In this document: one piece after another, positions 28,141-37,838 of the stretch | Position numbering within the stretch: the stretch's first letter is position 1 | Layout: every line of letters starts with the position of its first letter | Assembly (NCBI GenBank): GCA_902783375.1 | Contig: CACZQN010000031.1 | Coordinates: forward strand, 1 to 64,000 | Source of the DNA: an uncultured Lachnospiraceae bacterium | GTDB taxonomy: Bacteria > Bacillota > Clostridia > Lachnospirales > Lachnospiraceae | DNA: 64,000 nt | Direction of reading: 5' to 3' | The notes under the pieces: model-generated | What the model was told of the DNA's origin: nothing | Seen by the model: only the letters and a program-made list of their open reading frames with translations | Database searches by the model: none | Translations under genes and position numbers: made by a program

Positions 28141-28986
28141 ATGAATCGTGACTGGTATAAAAAAGAAAATGAATTGCTTGGGCAGATTGTGGATACAGAG
28201 ATCGGTCGGGGAGAGATTGCGCTCTGGTATATCGGACAGACGGGTGTGGTACTGAAGGGGGATGTGACGGTCTACGTCGATCCGGTCCTGAATGAGATCG
28301 CTGGTCCGGATGGTGTTTCCAGGAAATATTATCCTGCACCGTTTGCGCCGGGGGAGGTCCGGGCAGATTATATCCTCTGCACACATGGCCATATCGATCA
28401 TCTGGCGCCGGAGACCATCAGGGGAATCTATGCCGCAAATGGTGAAAGTACGAAGTATATCGTCCCGGGAGGCTGTCTGCCGATCATGGAGGAACTTGGT
28501 ATTCCTTTGAACCTCATCATTCCGGCAAAGGCTGGTGAGAAGATCGAAGTGCCGGGGATGACGATCTGTCCGGTCCAGGCGGCACATCCGGTGCATGCAG
28601 TGGATGATCTCGGCCGTGATCTGGCGCTCTGCTATGATATCGAGATGAATGGCGTCCATGTCCTGCATATGGGAGATACGTATCTCACGGATCAGCTTTA
28701 TGCGGATCTGCAGAAGCTTCCGCAGCCGGACATCTTCCTGACACCGATCAATGGCGGGGATTATTTCCGGACGGCGAGAGACTGCATCGGCAATCTGTCT
28801 GCTATCGAATCCGCAACGCTCGCGAAGATTCTGCGGGCGAAACTGACGATCCCGACGCATTTTGATATGATGATGGGAAATACAGTCGATGTCCGTGATT
28901 TCCTCGGGATCTTCTGGGATCTGAATCCGGCAGGGCGGGTCAGCGTCCCTGCACTCGGCGAACGGGTCATTTACAGGAAAGACTGA
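28141..28986 (+). CDS. Metallo-beta-lactamase-fold hydrolase, UlaG-like
   Basis: 281 residues, cytosolic. The HxHxDH metal motif is present as THGHIDHL, with further ligands in AAHPVHA and HMGDTYL. It resembles the UlaG L-ascorbate-6-phosphate lactonase branch (GQTGVVLKGDVTVYVDP near the N-terminus). No ascorbate PTS or other ula gene is nearby, so the substrate remains unknown. ATG 28141 follows GGAGGAGAAGG. It is a single-gene unit between its own promoter and terminator. Confidence 0.85.
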   Translation: MNRDWYKKENELLGQIVDTEIGRGEIALWYIGQTGVVLKGDVTVYVDPVLNEIAGPDGVSRKYYPAPFAPGEVRADYILCTHGHIDHLAPETIRGIYAANGESTKYIVPGGCLPIMEELGIPLNLIIPAKAGEKIEVPGMTICPVQAAHPVHAVDDLGRDLALCYDIEMNGVHVLHMGDTYLTDQLYADLQKLPQPDIFLTPINGGDYFRTARDCIGNLSAIESATLAKILRAKLTIPTHFDMMMGNTVDVRDFLGIFWDLNPAGRVSVPALGERVIYRKD

Positions 28987-29013
28987 TCTTTTGCAATAGT
29001 TGCCAATATATCG

Positions 29014-29046
29014 GATGCTGCCGCTTTTTCGGCAGCATCTTTTTTT
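29014..29046 (+). terminator. Terminator of the metallo-hydrolase gene
   Basis: GATGCTGCCG / CGGCAGCATC perfect stem, loop CTTTTT, followed by seven T. Confidence 0.92.
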
Positions 29047-29169
29047 ATCGAATCGTTCTTTTCCTACTCGACAAATGGGTTATAATGTAGTAACATATGG
29101 ATTAGATTGCAAACTGATTGAATGTTAAGAGTTCTTTGTAACTTCGAATAGATGGAAAGGGGTGCTTCG

Positions 29170-30690
29170 ATGGCCGAAGCCGTGAAAGAAAAAGAAGCAA
29201 AGACGATCCGGACGGCGCTTGACAGCCTGCCGTACGGTGAGAAGGGGGCGGATATCCGTCCATATATCAAGTCCTGGTCGACACTGCCGGAGGGCGTGAC
29301 GAGAAAGGATATCAGCCGGGATGTCATCGCGATTACCTGGCCGAGTTTCCTGGAACTGATCCTGACGCAGCTGACCGGTATGGCGGACCAGATCATGGTT
29401 GGCCGGATGCCGGGGCAGGAAGGTGTCATGGGACTTTCCGCTGTCGGTATCGCTGTACAGCCGAAGTTCATGCTGATGACGGTCATGATGGCGCTGAATG
29501 TCGGTGCAACGGCTGTCATCGCAAGATTCCGTGGGCAGCAGGACAGAGAGCGCGTGAACATTGTGTTCCGCCAGGCGGTGCTGCTGAACCTGATCCTTGG
29601 TTTCTTCTTCATGCTGGTCGGTGCGAAGTGGACGGAAGAGCTGCTGCGATTTATGGCAGGTTCCGGTCTCTCGGAAGGAACATTTGAAAGAGCGACAACC
29701 TATCTCCGGATCCAGTTCCTCGGATTCGTGCCGATGGTGCTTGGCTTTACCATCACCGCTGCACTCCGTGGTGTCGGAGATTCGAGAACACCGCTGATTT
29801 ACAACACGACCGCGAATGTCGTCAATCTGTTCTTTAACTATTGTATGATCTACGGGCACTTCGGATTCCCGGAGATGGGTATCGTCGGTGCCTCTATCGC
29901 AACGATCATTGGTCAGACGGTTGCCTTCTTCATGGCACTCTACAGTGTTTATGGGCCGAAGCGGTATGTCTATATCAGCTTTAAGGAAAAGTTCAAGTTT
30001 GATCCGATGATCATGAAAAATGTGATCCAGATCGGTATCCCGTCTATGATTGAGCAGCTCTTCATGCGTGCCGGAATGATCATTTTCACCAGAGCACTCA
30101 CAGGGCTCGGCGATATCATGTATGCGACCCACAACGTCTGTATGAGCATCCAGTCCATCAGCTTCATGATGGGCCAGGCTTTTGCAAATGCGACGACAAC
30201 GCTCACCGGCCAGAGTCTTGGAAAACGGAGACTCGACATGGCGGTGCAGTACATCCGCCAGACGGAGATTCTGGGCGTGATCGTATCGGTCCTCGTGTCG
30301 ATCCTGCTTGTGATCTTCAATAAGAATGTCATTGCATTGTTTAATGAGAGTCCGGATGTTATCGCTGCCGGCCAGGGCATCATGATACTGATCGCCGCGA
30401 CGCTGCCGATCCAGTCGATCCAGTTCATCGTTTCCGGTGGTCTCCGCGGTGCCGGTGATACCAGATTCACGGCAATTGTCATGATGATTACCGTATTTGG
30501 TGTCAGAAGCCTGACCGTGACCCTGCTTGTGACGATCCTCGGATTTGGCCTCTGGGGTGCATGGATCGCCCTGATGGCGGACCAGATGATCCGTACGGCA
30601 TTGATTGTATGGCGTTTCCGTACCGGAAAATGGGCTTATGCCCGTGAGATTACCGTTCATGACCAGCAGAAGTCTGAGGGCGGTCGCTGA
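29170..30690 (+). CDS. MATE family efflux transporter
   Basis: 506 residues, about 12 membrane helices, preceded by an unusually long hydrophilic N-terminal tail of about 55 residues. Typical MATE parts are FLELILTQLTGMADQIMVGR in helix 1-2 and the repeated pattern in the second half (IPSMIEQLFMRAGMIIF). MATE pumps export drugs or metabolites by Na or H antiport; the substrate is unknown. A TATAAT at 29081-29086 is probably its -10 box. It is convergent with a second MATE gene across a shared hairpin. Confidence 0.93.
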   Translation: MAEAVKEKEAKTIRTALDSLPYGEKGADIRPYIKSWSTLPEGVTRKDISRDVIAITWPSFLELILTQLTGMADQIMVGRMPGQEGVMGLSAVGIAVQPKFMLMTVMMALNVGATAVIARFRGQQDRERVNIVFRQAVLLNLILGFFFMLVGAKWTEELLRFMAGSGLSEGTFERATTYLRIQFLGFVPMVLGFTITAALRGVGDSRTPLIYNTTANVVNLFFNYCMIYGHFGFPEMGIVGASIATIIGQTVAFFMALYSVYGPKRYVYISFKEKFKFDPMIMKNVIQIGIPSMIEQLFMRAGMIIFTRALTGLGDIMYATHNVCMSIQSISFMMGQAFANATTTLTGQSLGKRRLDMAVQYIRQTEILGVIVSVLVSILLVIFNKNVIALFNESPDVIAAGQGIMILIAATLPIQSIQFIVSGGLRGAGDTRFTAIVMMITVFGVRSLTVTLLVTILGFGLWGAWIALMADQMIRTALIVWRFRTGKWAYAREITVHDQQKSEGGR

Positions 30691-30724
30691 ATTTGTTAAA
30701 ATGGAATAGGGTGAGAAAAAAAGT

Positions 30725-30754
30725 GGGGGTCTCCATCAGGAGATCCCCATTATT
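30725..30754. terminator. Two-way terminator between convergent MATE genes
   Basis: GGGG-G-TCTCC / GGAGA-T-CCCC stem with an ATCA loop; TTATTTT follows on the plus strand and ACTTTTTTTC on the minus strand. The stem overlaps the last codons and stop of the minus-strand MATE gene. Confidence 0.85.
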
Positions 30755-32100
30755 TTCATGCGCTTTGTTAACCAGGTGCCTCGGTAATAGTAGAAGATGA
30801 AGATGACGGCGGTCACGATCCAGGTGACCGGGTAGGTCATCATCAATGTCAGCAGCGAATAGTGTCGCGGCAGGTAGAAGAGGATCCAGAGTACACGGAG
30901 GATCGCCACGCCGAATACCGTGATCAGGGTCGGCAGCAGCGCTTCGCCGACACCGCGCATCGCTCCGGAATAAATCTCGATGAAGACGAAGAAGATATAA
31001 AATGGGCAGTAGTGTTTCATGCAGTAGATGGCGAGTTCCTGGACATTGACATCAGCCGTGAAGAGGCGGATCAGCGGTGCGGAGGCAAAGAACAGGAAGA
31101 TCGACAGCACAATGGTCGTGCCCATGGTTATCAGCAGGCAGTCCCTGACGCTCTGCTTGACACGGTCAATTCTTGCAGCACCGAAGTTCTGACCGACGAA
31201 CGTGGTGATCGCGATGCCGAAGGCACCGAGAATCATCCAGAAGATCGAGTCAACTCTCGCGAAGACGGTCCAGGCAGCGACGGTGTCGGTTCCAAAGCCA
31301 TTGACCGAGCGCTGCACGATCAGGTTCGAGATCGAGTAGAGGACACTCTGGAAGCCGGACGGCAGGCCGATCCGCAGGATATTTTTCAGGATCGAAGGTG
31401 TAAATCGGAGTTCTTTCAGGCGGAATCGGTAGGACTCTTTACTCTTAATCAGCAGATTCAGCACGAGGCCGGCGGAGATCGTCTGCGCCAGAATCGTGGC
31501 TGCTGCGGCGCCGATGACACCCCAGCGGAAGGCACCGACGAAAAGCAGATCCAGCACGACATTTGCCAGACAGCAGAAGATCAGGAAGTAGAGCGGATGT
31601 TTCGAGTCGCCAACCGCTCTTAGGATACCGGAACCGATGTTGTAGATCAGCACCGGGATGATCCCCAGGAAGCAGACCCGGATGTAGGCGACCGCCTGGT
31701 CCATGACCTCCTCCGGGGTGTTCATGAGACGGAGTACCACTCTCGAGGAAGCAACACCGACAATCATGATGATGAGACCACCGACGATCGAGAGCGCGAT
31801 CGCAGTATGGACGGCTTTCGCGACATACCGGTCATTGTTGGCACCGTAGAACTGGGAGATGATGACGGTACCACCGGAGGAAAGCCCCATGAAGAAGCCG
31901 ATCAGCAGGTTCTGGAAGGTACCGGTCGACCCGACCGCCGCCAGCGCCTGCGTTCCCACGAACCGGCCGACGATCATCGTATCCGCGGTGTTGTAGATCT
32001 GCTGAAAGAAAGTCCCGAAGAGAATCGGGAAGAAAAAGATCAGCAGCTGCTTCCAGATCACCCCGGTGACGATTTCATTTGATGATGATTTCTGATTCAT
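30736..32100 (-). CDS. MATE family efflux transporter
   Basis: 454 residues, 12 predicted membrane helices. The N-terminus is of the usual MATE form (LLIFFFPILFGTFFQQIYNTADTMIVGRF) with VGSTGTFQNLLIGFFMGLSSG, and the second half repeats it (LRIGLPSGFQSVLYSISNLI). It is closer in sequence to the MATE at 49036 than to its convergent neighbour at 29170. Substrate unknown. A ribosome site is weak (AAAGGTT, about 14 bases away). Confidence 0.93.
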   Translation of the reverse strand: MNQKSSSNEIVTGVIWKQLLIFFFPILFGTFFQQIYNTADTMIVGRFVGTQALAAVGSTGTFQNLLIGFFMGLSSGGTVIISQFYGANNDRYVAKAVHTAIALSIVGGLIIMIVGVASSRVVLRLMNTPEEVMDQAVAYIRVCFLGIIPVLIYNIGSGILRAVGDSKHPLYFLIFCCLANVVLDLLFVGAFRWGVIGAAAATILAQTISAGLVLNLLIKSKESYRFRLKELRFTPSILKNILRIGLPSGFQSVLYSISNLIVQRSVNGFGTDTVAAWTVFARVDSIFWMILGAFGIAITTFVGQNFGAARIDRVKQSVRDCLLITMGTTIVLSIFLFFASAPLIRLFTADVNVQELAIYCMKHYCPFYIFFVFIEIYSGAMRGVGEALLPTLITVFGVAILRVLWILFYLPRHYSLLTLMMTYPVTWIVTAVIFIFYYYRGTWLTKRMKIMGIS

Positions 32101-32150
32101 AGTTTTCTATCATACAACCTTTCTGGGAAAGATTCTATATAACTGTCTGA

Positions 32151-32168
32151 CTGTTCTGAACAGTTACA
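32151..32168 (-). repeat. Single copy of the dispersed motif, palindromic variant
   Basis: CTGTTCTGAACAG is a 13-base palindrome that ends in CTGAACAGTTAC, the same half motif seen in the repeat elements at 26588 and 60206. It lies 51 bases before the start of the minus-strand MATE gene. From here to 32356 I see nothing further. Confidence 0.5.
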
Positions 32169-32356
32169 ATTTAAAGGCATCAATGGTCACTCTACAACGA
32201 ACAGGTAAAAGATGCAAGAAAAATCTTTTCTGTTTTTGAAAAGAAGGGAAGAAGGGAGTATCGCCGGGAAAATCATCCTGGCGGGAGGATAGCCAGGAAA
32301 AAGATGAAACCAGACGCCCGGGCGTGATAGAAAAGAAGAAAAAATCAAAAACTATA

Positions 32357-32390
32357 TTGCAATACAGAATAGTATGTGATATAGTGTATT
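32357..32390 (+). promoter_or_regulatory. padR promoter with overlapping dyad
   Basis: TTGCAA and TATAGT are separated by 17 bases. An AATACA (32361-32366) and TGTATT (32385-32390) pair flanks the spacer and -10 box, a fitting place for PadR autorepression. That the dyad is the operator is inference. Confidence 0.6.
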
Positions 32391-32409
32391 CATGAAAGGA
32401 GGGGGATGC

Positions 32410-32721
32410 ATGAACACTCAACTAAAAAAAGGTGTGCTGGAGATGTTGGTGCTGCACAAGCTGCAGCGGACGGACCGGTACGGGTATGAGTTGACGGAGT
32501 CGATCTCCGAGACGATGGAGATCTCGACCGGGACGTTGTATCTGGTTCTGAAACGATTAAAAGATGAAGGGTATGTCACGACGTACCTGCAGGAGTCGGC
32601 GGAGGGACCGGCGAGAAAGTATTATCATCTGACCGAAGAAGGTGGGAAATATCTGATCACCCTGAAGAAGGAATGGCTGACCTTTTCAGCACAGGTGACG
32701 GCAATTCTTGCCATTACCTGA
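32410..32721 (+). CDS. PadR family transcriptional regulator
   Basis: 103 residues, a short PadR with a winged helix (LKKGVLEMLVLHKLQRTDRYGYEL, then GTLYLVLKRLKDEGYVTTY) and a GPARKYYHLTEEG wing. These repress their own operon and commonly respond to membrane stress or small molecules. ATG 32410 is chosen for the AAAGGAGGGGG site just upstream. It is paired with a DUF1700/DUF4097 protein, a common PadR partner. Confidence 0.93.
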   Translation: MNTQLKKGVLEMLVLHKLQRTDRYGYELTESISETMEISTGTLYLVLKRLKDEGYVTTYLQESAEGPARKYYHLTEEGGKYLITLKKEWLTFSAQVTAILAIT

Positions 32722-32808
32722 TGAGAAAGGTTTTTATTTGCGATAGCTATGATGTAAGACATAATACTATTGATTGTTGTTTTCAAAGAACGGGAAAGGA
32801 TGCGGGAG

Positions 32809-34005
32809 ATGACGAAAGAACAATATATGCGGGATGTTGAAAAAGCGCTTGAGCGCTTCGATGATGAGATCAGGGCAGAAGTCCTGTCGGATTATGCAGA
32901 GCACTTTCAGGCGGGTCTACTTGCTGGGAAGACGGAAGAAGAGATCTGCAGGGAACTTGGTGACATCGGTGAGATGACAAGAGACCTGCGTGATATCATG
33001 CCGGATTCTGAGAAGGCTGCAGATCCGGCAACAGACAAGGAGACAGAAAACGCAGCACAAAAGACGGCTGCAGAGACAACAGACAAAGCGGCAGGAGTGA
33101 CTGCAGACCAGACTGCAGCCACAGAACCGCAGCCTGGACGGCCAGTGCAGCCCGAACACTCGGAACGGAACGTTCCTGAAATTGCTGCCGGCAGGATTGA
33201 TGAGAATCCGTTCAGAAATCTTGTGATCAACCAGCACTTTGCTGACATCACGTTTTCTGACTCGCCGGATGGAGAGCTGCATATGTCTTGTGAAGGAGAC
33301 CAGGAATCCTACCGATTTTTCTGCGTGCAGCAGGGTGATACGGTCTATGCAGGCATCAAGGAGACCGGTGTGCCGCGGAAACGGAAATGGGTCATCTTCG
33401 GAACAACAGAAGATCTGACCATCTCTGTCAGCCTTCCGAAAATGGTTGAGAAGATCACGGTGAATTCGACTTCAGGAGACCTGGAATATGATTCTGACTG
33501 CATGGTCGGCGAGTTCATCCTGAAGGGGTTATCGAGTGATGCAACGATTCGGAAGATGCATGCAGAAAAAGCAGAGATTCATGTGACAAGCGGGGATATC
33601 GCCATCGGCGAATTCTCCGGGAGAGAAAAACTGTGGATCGATACAAAAAACGGCGATATTGATGCAGAGATGATCACAGCAGATAAGTTTGAGGCAACTG
33701 TTGTCAGTGGAGACATCGATATCACGGCAGCCTGCCCGGTTGTCAATATGATGGCGGTATCGGGCGACATCACCTGGAGAAGCCGTGTCGAGACGGAGGC
33801 ATATATTACGACCATCAGCGGCGATGTCGATGTACTTCTTCGCGATGGAAGTGCCTCTTATGCCGTAGAATTTTCCTCGATTTCCGGAGACATGAATGCG
33901 AACGGGCATTCTTTTGAAAGAAGAGGACATTATCACCAGGGCGTCGGCGGATCGACCATTTCCATTAAAACAACCTCCGGCGATGCAGATATCGAGGCCT
34001 GCTGA
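32809..34005 (+). CDS. DUF1700/DUF4097 fusion protein
   Basis: 398 residues. An N-terminal DUF1700-like helical part (MTKEQYMRDVEKALERF, about 1-70) is followed by an Ala/Thr/Glu-rich linker (about 65-125) and a repetitive beta-helix-like DUF4097 domain (about 140-398) with recurring 'SGDI/TSGD' turns (TSGDLEYDS, TSGDIAIGE, VSGDIDIT, VSGDITWR, ISGDVDVL). No membrane helix is seen. In related operons DUF1700 and DUF4097 are separate proteins next to PadR; here they are one chain. Function unknown. ATG 32809 has AAAGGA eight bases upstream. Confidence 0.85.
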   Translation: MTKEQYMRDVEKALERFDDEIRAEVLSDYAEHFQAGLLAGKTEEEICRELGDIGEMTRDLRDIMPDSEKAADPATDKETENAAQKTAAETTDKAAGVTADQTAATEPQPGRPVQPEHSERNVPEIAAGRIDENPFRNLVINQHFADITFSDSPDGELHMSCEGDQESYRFFCVQQGDTVYAGIKETGVPRKRKWVIFGTTEDLTISVSLPKMVEKITVNSTSGDLEYDSDCMVGEFILKGLSSDATIRKMHAEKAEIHVTSGDIAIGEFSGREKLWIDTKNGDIDAEMITADKFEATVVSGDIDITAACPVVNMMAVSGDITWRSRVETEAYITTISGDVDVLLRDGSASYAVEFSSISGDMNANGHSFERRGHYHQGVGGSTISIKTTSGDADIEAC

Positions 34006-34073
34006 TCGATTCCAGGAAGCAATAAATGGGTGATGCGGAAAAGAGGCATCATCAAATTGGAAAAACCTTCTAC

Positions 34074-34138
34074 TTGATGTATGAACGGCGGTATGTTACA
34101 CTAAGACGGAATATGTGGAAAGTGTAACATACCGCCGT
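34074..34138 (+). promoter_or_regulatory. purE operon promoter with perfect 18-bp inverted repeat
   Basis: TTGATG (34074-34079), 17-base spacer, TACACT (34097-34102). The repeat arms ACGGCGGTATGTTACACT (34085-34102) and its exact complement (34121-34138) are separated by 18 bases, so the left arm contains the spacer and -10 box and the right arm lies past the likely start site. No T tract follows, which argues for a protein-binding operator rather than a terminator. It is not the CGAA-type PurBox of Bacillus. Confidence 0.6.
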
Positions 34139-34199
34139 CTGTGATTGAAGTGCCGCGGCCGGCTGTTGAAGGAGTGTACTTCAGATAGGAGTGAATCAG

Positions 34200-34709
34200 A
34201 TGAAGAAAGTCGGTATCGTGATGGGAAGTGATTCGGATCTTTCCATCATGTCAGATGCAATGAAGACGCTCGATTCCTTCGGCATTGAGTATGATGTGAC
34301 CATCATCTCAGCGCACAGGATGCCGGACGTCTTCTTTGATTATGCAAAGAACGCGGAAGAGAAGTATGATGTCCTGATTGCAGGTGCCGGCGGTGCGGCG
34401 CATCTGCCGGGGATGGCAGCTGCCATCACACCGATTCCGGTCATCGGCGTGCCGATCTACACGAAAGCACTCGGCGGCGTGGATTCTCTGTATTCCATCG
34501 TTCAGATGCCATCCGGCATCCCGGTCGCAACCGTCGCCATCAATGGCGCAAAGAATGCAGCCATCCTTGCAGCCAAGATCATGGCACTCGGCAATCCGGA
34601 ACTGATGGAGAAGATCAAAACCTTCAAGGACGGCCTGGCAGAAGGCGTCATGAAGAAGAAGGAAAAGATTGAAGCAGTCGGATATGAGCAGTATCTCAAA
34701 GAGATGTGA
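34200..34709 (+). CDS. purE: N5-carboxyaminoimidazole ribonucleotide mutase (class I PurE)
   Basis: 169 residues. Rearranges N5-CAIR to CAIR in purine synthesis. Seen: GSDSDLSIM, ISAHRMPD with the class I histidine, and GAGGAAHLPGM. No purK lies in the window. ATG 34200 follows AGGAG at eight bases. It is the first gene of purE-purM-purN-purD. Confidence 0.96.
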   Translation: MKKVGIVMGSDSDLSIMSDAMKTLDSFGIEYDVTIISAHRMPDVFFDYAKNAEEKYDVLIAGAGGAAHLPGMAAAITPIPVIGVPIYTKALGGVDSLYSIVQMPSGIPVATVAINGAKNAAILAAKIMALGNPELMEKIKTFKDGLAEGVMKKKEKIEAVGYEQYLKEM

Positions 34710-34710
34710 T

Positions 34711-34729
34711 GTCGGACCTGAACAGTTAC
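34711..34729 (-). repeat. Single copy of the dispersed 19-bp motif
   Basis: GTCGGACCTGAACAGTTAC begins two bases after the purE stop. On the minus strand it differs by one base from the motif GTAACTGTTCAGGACCGAC that opens both large elements. Confidence 0.7.
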
Positions 34730-34775
34730 ATCATCATATTGTGCGAATAACAGCACACAAGACATGGAGGATTCT

Positions 34776-35801
34776 ATGGATTACAAAAAAGCTGGTGTGG
34801 ACATTGAAGCGGGATACCGCTCTGTAGAACTGATGAAGGAGCACGTGAAGAAGACGATGCGTCCGGAAGTGCTCGGCGGGATCGGCGGATTCTCCGGCGC
34901 ATTTTCTCTTGCAAAGATCAAGGATATGCGGGATCCGGTGCTGCTGTCCGGAACAGACGGCGTCGGCACCAAGATCAAACTGGCCTTTGAACTGGACAAG
35001 CATGACACCGTCGGTATCGACTGCGTGGCCATGTGTGTGAATGACGTTGCCTGTGCCGGCGGCGAGCCGCTGTTCTTCTTAGACTATATTGCCTGCGGCA
35101 AGAATGAGCCGGAGAAGATTGCGGAGATCGTAAAGGGTGTCGCTGAGGGCTGCCTGCAGGCAGGCTGCGCGCTTGTCGGCGGCGAGACTGCGGAACATCC
35201 GGGCCTGATGCCGGTGGATGAATATGATCTGGCAGGCTTTACGGTCGGCGTGGTGGAAAGAGATGAGATCATCGACGGCCATGAACTGGTGAACGGAGAT
35301 GTCATCATCGGCCTTGCTTCCTCCGGAATTCATTCGAATGGTTATTCTCTGGTGAGAAAGGTGTTCGATATCCGCAGGGAGTCGCTCGATGTCTACTATG
35401 AGTCCCTTGGTTCCACACTCGGGGAAGCCCTTCTGACACCGACCAGAATCTACGTGAAGGCACTGGCAGCCGTGAAGGCAGCTGGCATCCGCGTGAAGGC
35501 CTGCAGCCACATCACCGGCGGTGGATTTTATGAAAATATCCCGCGTATGCTGATCGATGGCAAGCATGCGGTGGTTCGCAAGAATTCCTACGAGATTCCG
35601 ATGATCTTCCATATGCTTGCACATGACGGTGGCGTGGAAGAGAAGATCATGTACAACACCTACAACATGGGCATCGGCATGATGATTGCTGTCGCAGCGG
35701 ATAAGGTGGATGAGACCCTCCGCGTCCTTACTGCTGCAGGCGAGAAGGCATATGTGATCGGTGAGATCACCGACGGCGAAAAAGGAGTGACAATCGTATG
35801 A
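34776..35801 (+). CDS. purM: Phosphoribosylformylglycinamidine cyclo-ligase
   Basis: 341 residues. Makes AIR from FGAM with ATP. Seen: [36 protein letters not shown], the DYIACGK and GGETAEHPG motifs. ATG 34776 has TGGAGG five bases upstream. Its TGA overlaps the purN ATG by four bases (ATGA). Confidence 0.97.
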   Translation: MDYKKAGVDIEAGYRSVELMKEHVKKTMRPEVLGGIGGFSGAFSLAKIKDMRDPVLLSGTDGVGTKIKLAFELDKHDTVGIDCVAMCVNDVACAGGEPLFFLDYIACGKNEPEKIAEIVKGVAEGCLQAGCALVGGETAEHPGLMPVDEYDLAGFTVGVVERDEIIDGHELVNGDVIIGLASSGIHSNGYSLVRKVFDIRRESLDVYYESLGSTLGEALLTPTRIYVKALAAVKAAGIRVKACSHITGGGFYENIPRMLIDGKHAVVRKNSYEIPMIFHMLAHDGGVEEKIMYNTYNMGIGMMIAVAADKVDETLRVLTAAGEKAYVIGEITDGEKGVTIV

Positions 35802-36424
35802 CACGAGTTGCAGTACTGGTTTCCGGCGGCGGGACGAATCTGCAGGCGATCCTCGATGCAGTCGCTGACGGAAAGATCACGAATGCGGAGATTGCCCTGG
35901 TCTATGCGAACAATCGGAATGCTTACGCACTGGAACGCGCGGCAAAAGCAGGCGTCAAGGCCGTGGCATTTTCCCCGAAGGAATATGAGACAAGAGCACT
36001 GTACAATGCGGCCCTGATCTCCCTCCTCCAGGAGGAGAAGATTGATCTCGTTGTCCTGGCGGGCTTCCTTGTCATCATTCCGCCGGAGATGGTGCAGGCC
36101 TATCCGAACCGGATCATCAACATTCACCCGTCCCTGATTCCGTCCTTCTGCGGAACCGGCGCCTACGGTCTGCATGTGCATGAGATGGCGCTCGCACGCG
36201 GCGTGAAGGTGACCGGCGCAACCGTGCATTTTGTGGATGAGGGAACCGATTCAGGTCCGATCATCCTGCAGAAGGCCGTGGAGATCAAAGAAGGGGACAC
36301 ACCGGAGGTGCTGCAACGCCGGGTCATGGAAGAGGCTGAGTGGAAGCTGCTGCCGAAGGCAATTGATCTTTTTGCAAATGGAAAGATTACGGTCGATGGC
36401 CGGGTGACGCATATCGCGGAGTGA
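35798..36424 (+). CDS. purN: Phosphoribosylglycinamide formyltransferase
   Basis: 208 residues. Uses 10-formyl-THF to formylate GAR. Seen: [16 protein letters not shown] at the phosphate site, and the active-site signature with [23 protein letters not shown] and [13 protein letters not shown], including catalytic Asn (NIHPS), His and Asp. The ATG overlaps the purM stop, so translation is coupled. Confidence 0.97.
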   Translation: MTRVAVLVSGGGTNLQAILDAVADGKITNAEIALVYANNRNAYALERAAKAGVKAVAFSPKEYETRALYNAALISLLQEEKIDLVVLAGFLVIIPPEMVQAYPNRIINIHPSLIPSFCGTGAYGLHVHEMALARGVKVTGATVHFVDEGTDSGPIILQKAVEIKEGDTPEVLQRRVMEEAEWKLLPKAIDLFANGKITVDGRVTHIAE

Positions 36425-36499
36425 CTGCCGCTGACCTGAAACAGGGAGATGCAGTGCCGGACGGTCGTGACTGTGTTTAAGAGATGTGGAGATAGACAG

Positions 36500-37777
36500 A
36501 TGAAGATATTACTGGTAGGAAGCGGCGGGAGAGAGCATGCAATTGCGTGGAAGCTCGCGCAGAGCCCTCTGACCGAGAAGCTCTATGCGGCTCCCGGCAA
36601 TGCGGGAATCGCTGAAGTTGCCGAGTGCGTGAACATCGGTGCCATGGAATTCGACAAGCTGATCGATTTTGCGAAAGAGAAAGCGATCGATCTTGCCATC
36701 GTCGGTGCGGATGATCCGCTGGTGGCAGGTGCCATCGATGCCTTTGAGGCAGCAGGAATCCGTGCATTCGGCCCGAGAAAGAATGCAGCCATCATCGAGG
36801 GATCCAAGGCATTTTCCAAGGACCTGATGAAGAAATATCACATTCCGACCGCAGCTTATGAAGTGTTCACGGATGCGGCGGAAGCGATTGCTTATCTGGA
36901 GACGGCGAAGTTCCCGATCGTCCTGAAAGCAGATGGCCTGGCGCTCGGAAAGGGCGTGCTGATCTGTGAGGATCTTCTTGCGGCGAAGGCCGGTGTCCGG
37001 GAGATCATGGAAGACAAGAAGTTCGGTTCCGCCGGCAATACGCTGGTCATCGAAGAGTTCCTGACGGGACCGGAAGTTTCCGTTCTCTGCTTCTGTGACG
37101 GAAAGACCATTAAGCCGATGACCAGTGCGATGGATCACAAGCGTGCCTACGACGGGGATGAAGGTCCGAATACCGGTGGCATGGGGAACATCTCCCCGAG
37201 CCCATATTATACCGATGCGGCTTCGGATTTCTGTATGGAGAAGATCTATAAGCCGACCATGGCGGCGATGGCAGCAGAGGGAAGACCGTTCGTCGGCGTC
37301 CTCTTTGTCGGCCTGATGATGACAGAAGACGGACCGAAGGTCCTGGAATACAACGCGCGTTTCGGCGATCCGGAAGCACAGGTTGTTCTGCCGAGAATGC
37401 AGTCTGACCTCGTGGAGATCATGGAGCACTGCATCGACGGAACGCTGGATGAGATTGATCTCGTCTTTGATGACGGGGCCTGCGCGACGGTTGTCCTTGC
37501 ATCGAACGGATATCCGCTTTCCTATGAGAAGCTCCGTCCGGTGACGGTGGAAGAAGGACATTTCGGACAGGACGGCTACTATCTGTTCCATGCCGGCAGC
37601 GTCCGGAAAGACGGCGTCCTGCTGACAAACGGCGGCCGTGTCTTTGACGTGACAGCGACCGGGAAGGACCTGAAGGAGGCCATCGACCGTGCTTATGCGG
37701 CGACGGAATGGGTCTCTTTCGATAACAAATATATGCGCCACGACATCGGGGCGAAAGCGCTGCAGGCACTGCAGTGA
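36500..37777 (+). CDS. purD: Phosphoribosylamine-glycine ligase
   Basis: 425 residues, ATP-grasp enzyme making GAR. Seen: MKILLVGSGGREHAIAWKL at the N-terminus, the ATP-grasp loop KADGLALGKGVLI, and NTGGMGNISPSPYY. ATG 36500 is chosen because it starts the conserved N-terminus and has GGAGATAG upstream; the longer frame adds 17 unrelated residues. Last gene of the pur operon; a weak GAAGTT/AACTTC hairpin follows. Confidence 0.97.
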   Translation: MKILLVGSGGREHAIAWKLAQSPLTEKLYAAPGNAGIAEVAECVNIGAMEFDKLIDFAKEKAIDLAIVGADDPLVAGAIDAFEAAGIRAFGPRKNAAIIEGSKAFSKDLMKKYHIPTAAYEVFTDAAEAIAYLETAKFPIVLKADGLALGKGVLICEDLLAAKAGVREIMEDKKFGSAGNTLVIEEFLTGPEVSVLCFCDGKTIKPMTSAMDHKRAYDGDEGPNTGGMGNISPSPYYTDAASDFCMEKIYKPTMAAMAAEGRPFVGVLFVGLMMTEDGPKVLEYNARFGDPEAQVVLPRMQSDLVEIMEHCIDGTLDEIDLVFDDGACATVVLASNGYPLSYEKLRPVTVEEGHFGQDGYYLFHAGSVRKDGVLLTNGGRVFDVTATGKDLKEAIDRAYAATEWVSFDNKYMRHDIGAKALQALQ

Positions 37778-37838
37778 GGCGTGACGAAGTTCTGCCACAA
37801 ACTTGTTAAACTTCTGTGTGGAAATCATTTCCTTGTTA

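Noticed and set aside
34085..34138. Terminator after the DUF4097 gene
   Set aside because: The stem is perfect, but no T tract follows on either strand and the arms overlap a good promoter; an operator fits better.
34139..34199. Purine riboswitch before purE or guaB
   Set aside because: Leaders are too short and lack the conserved purine aptamer core; the same holds for glycine and THF riboswitches before glyA.
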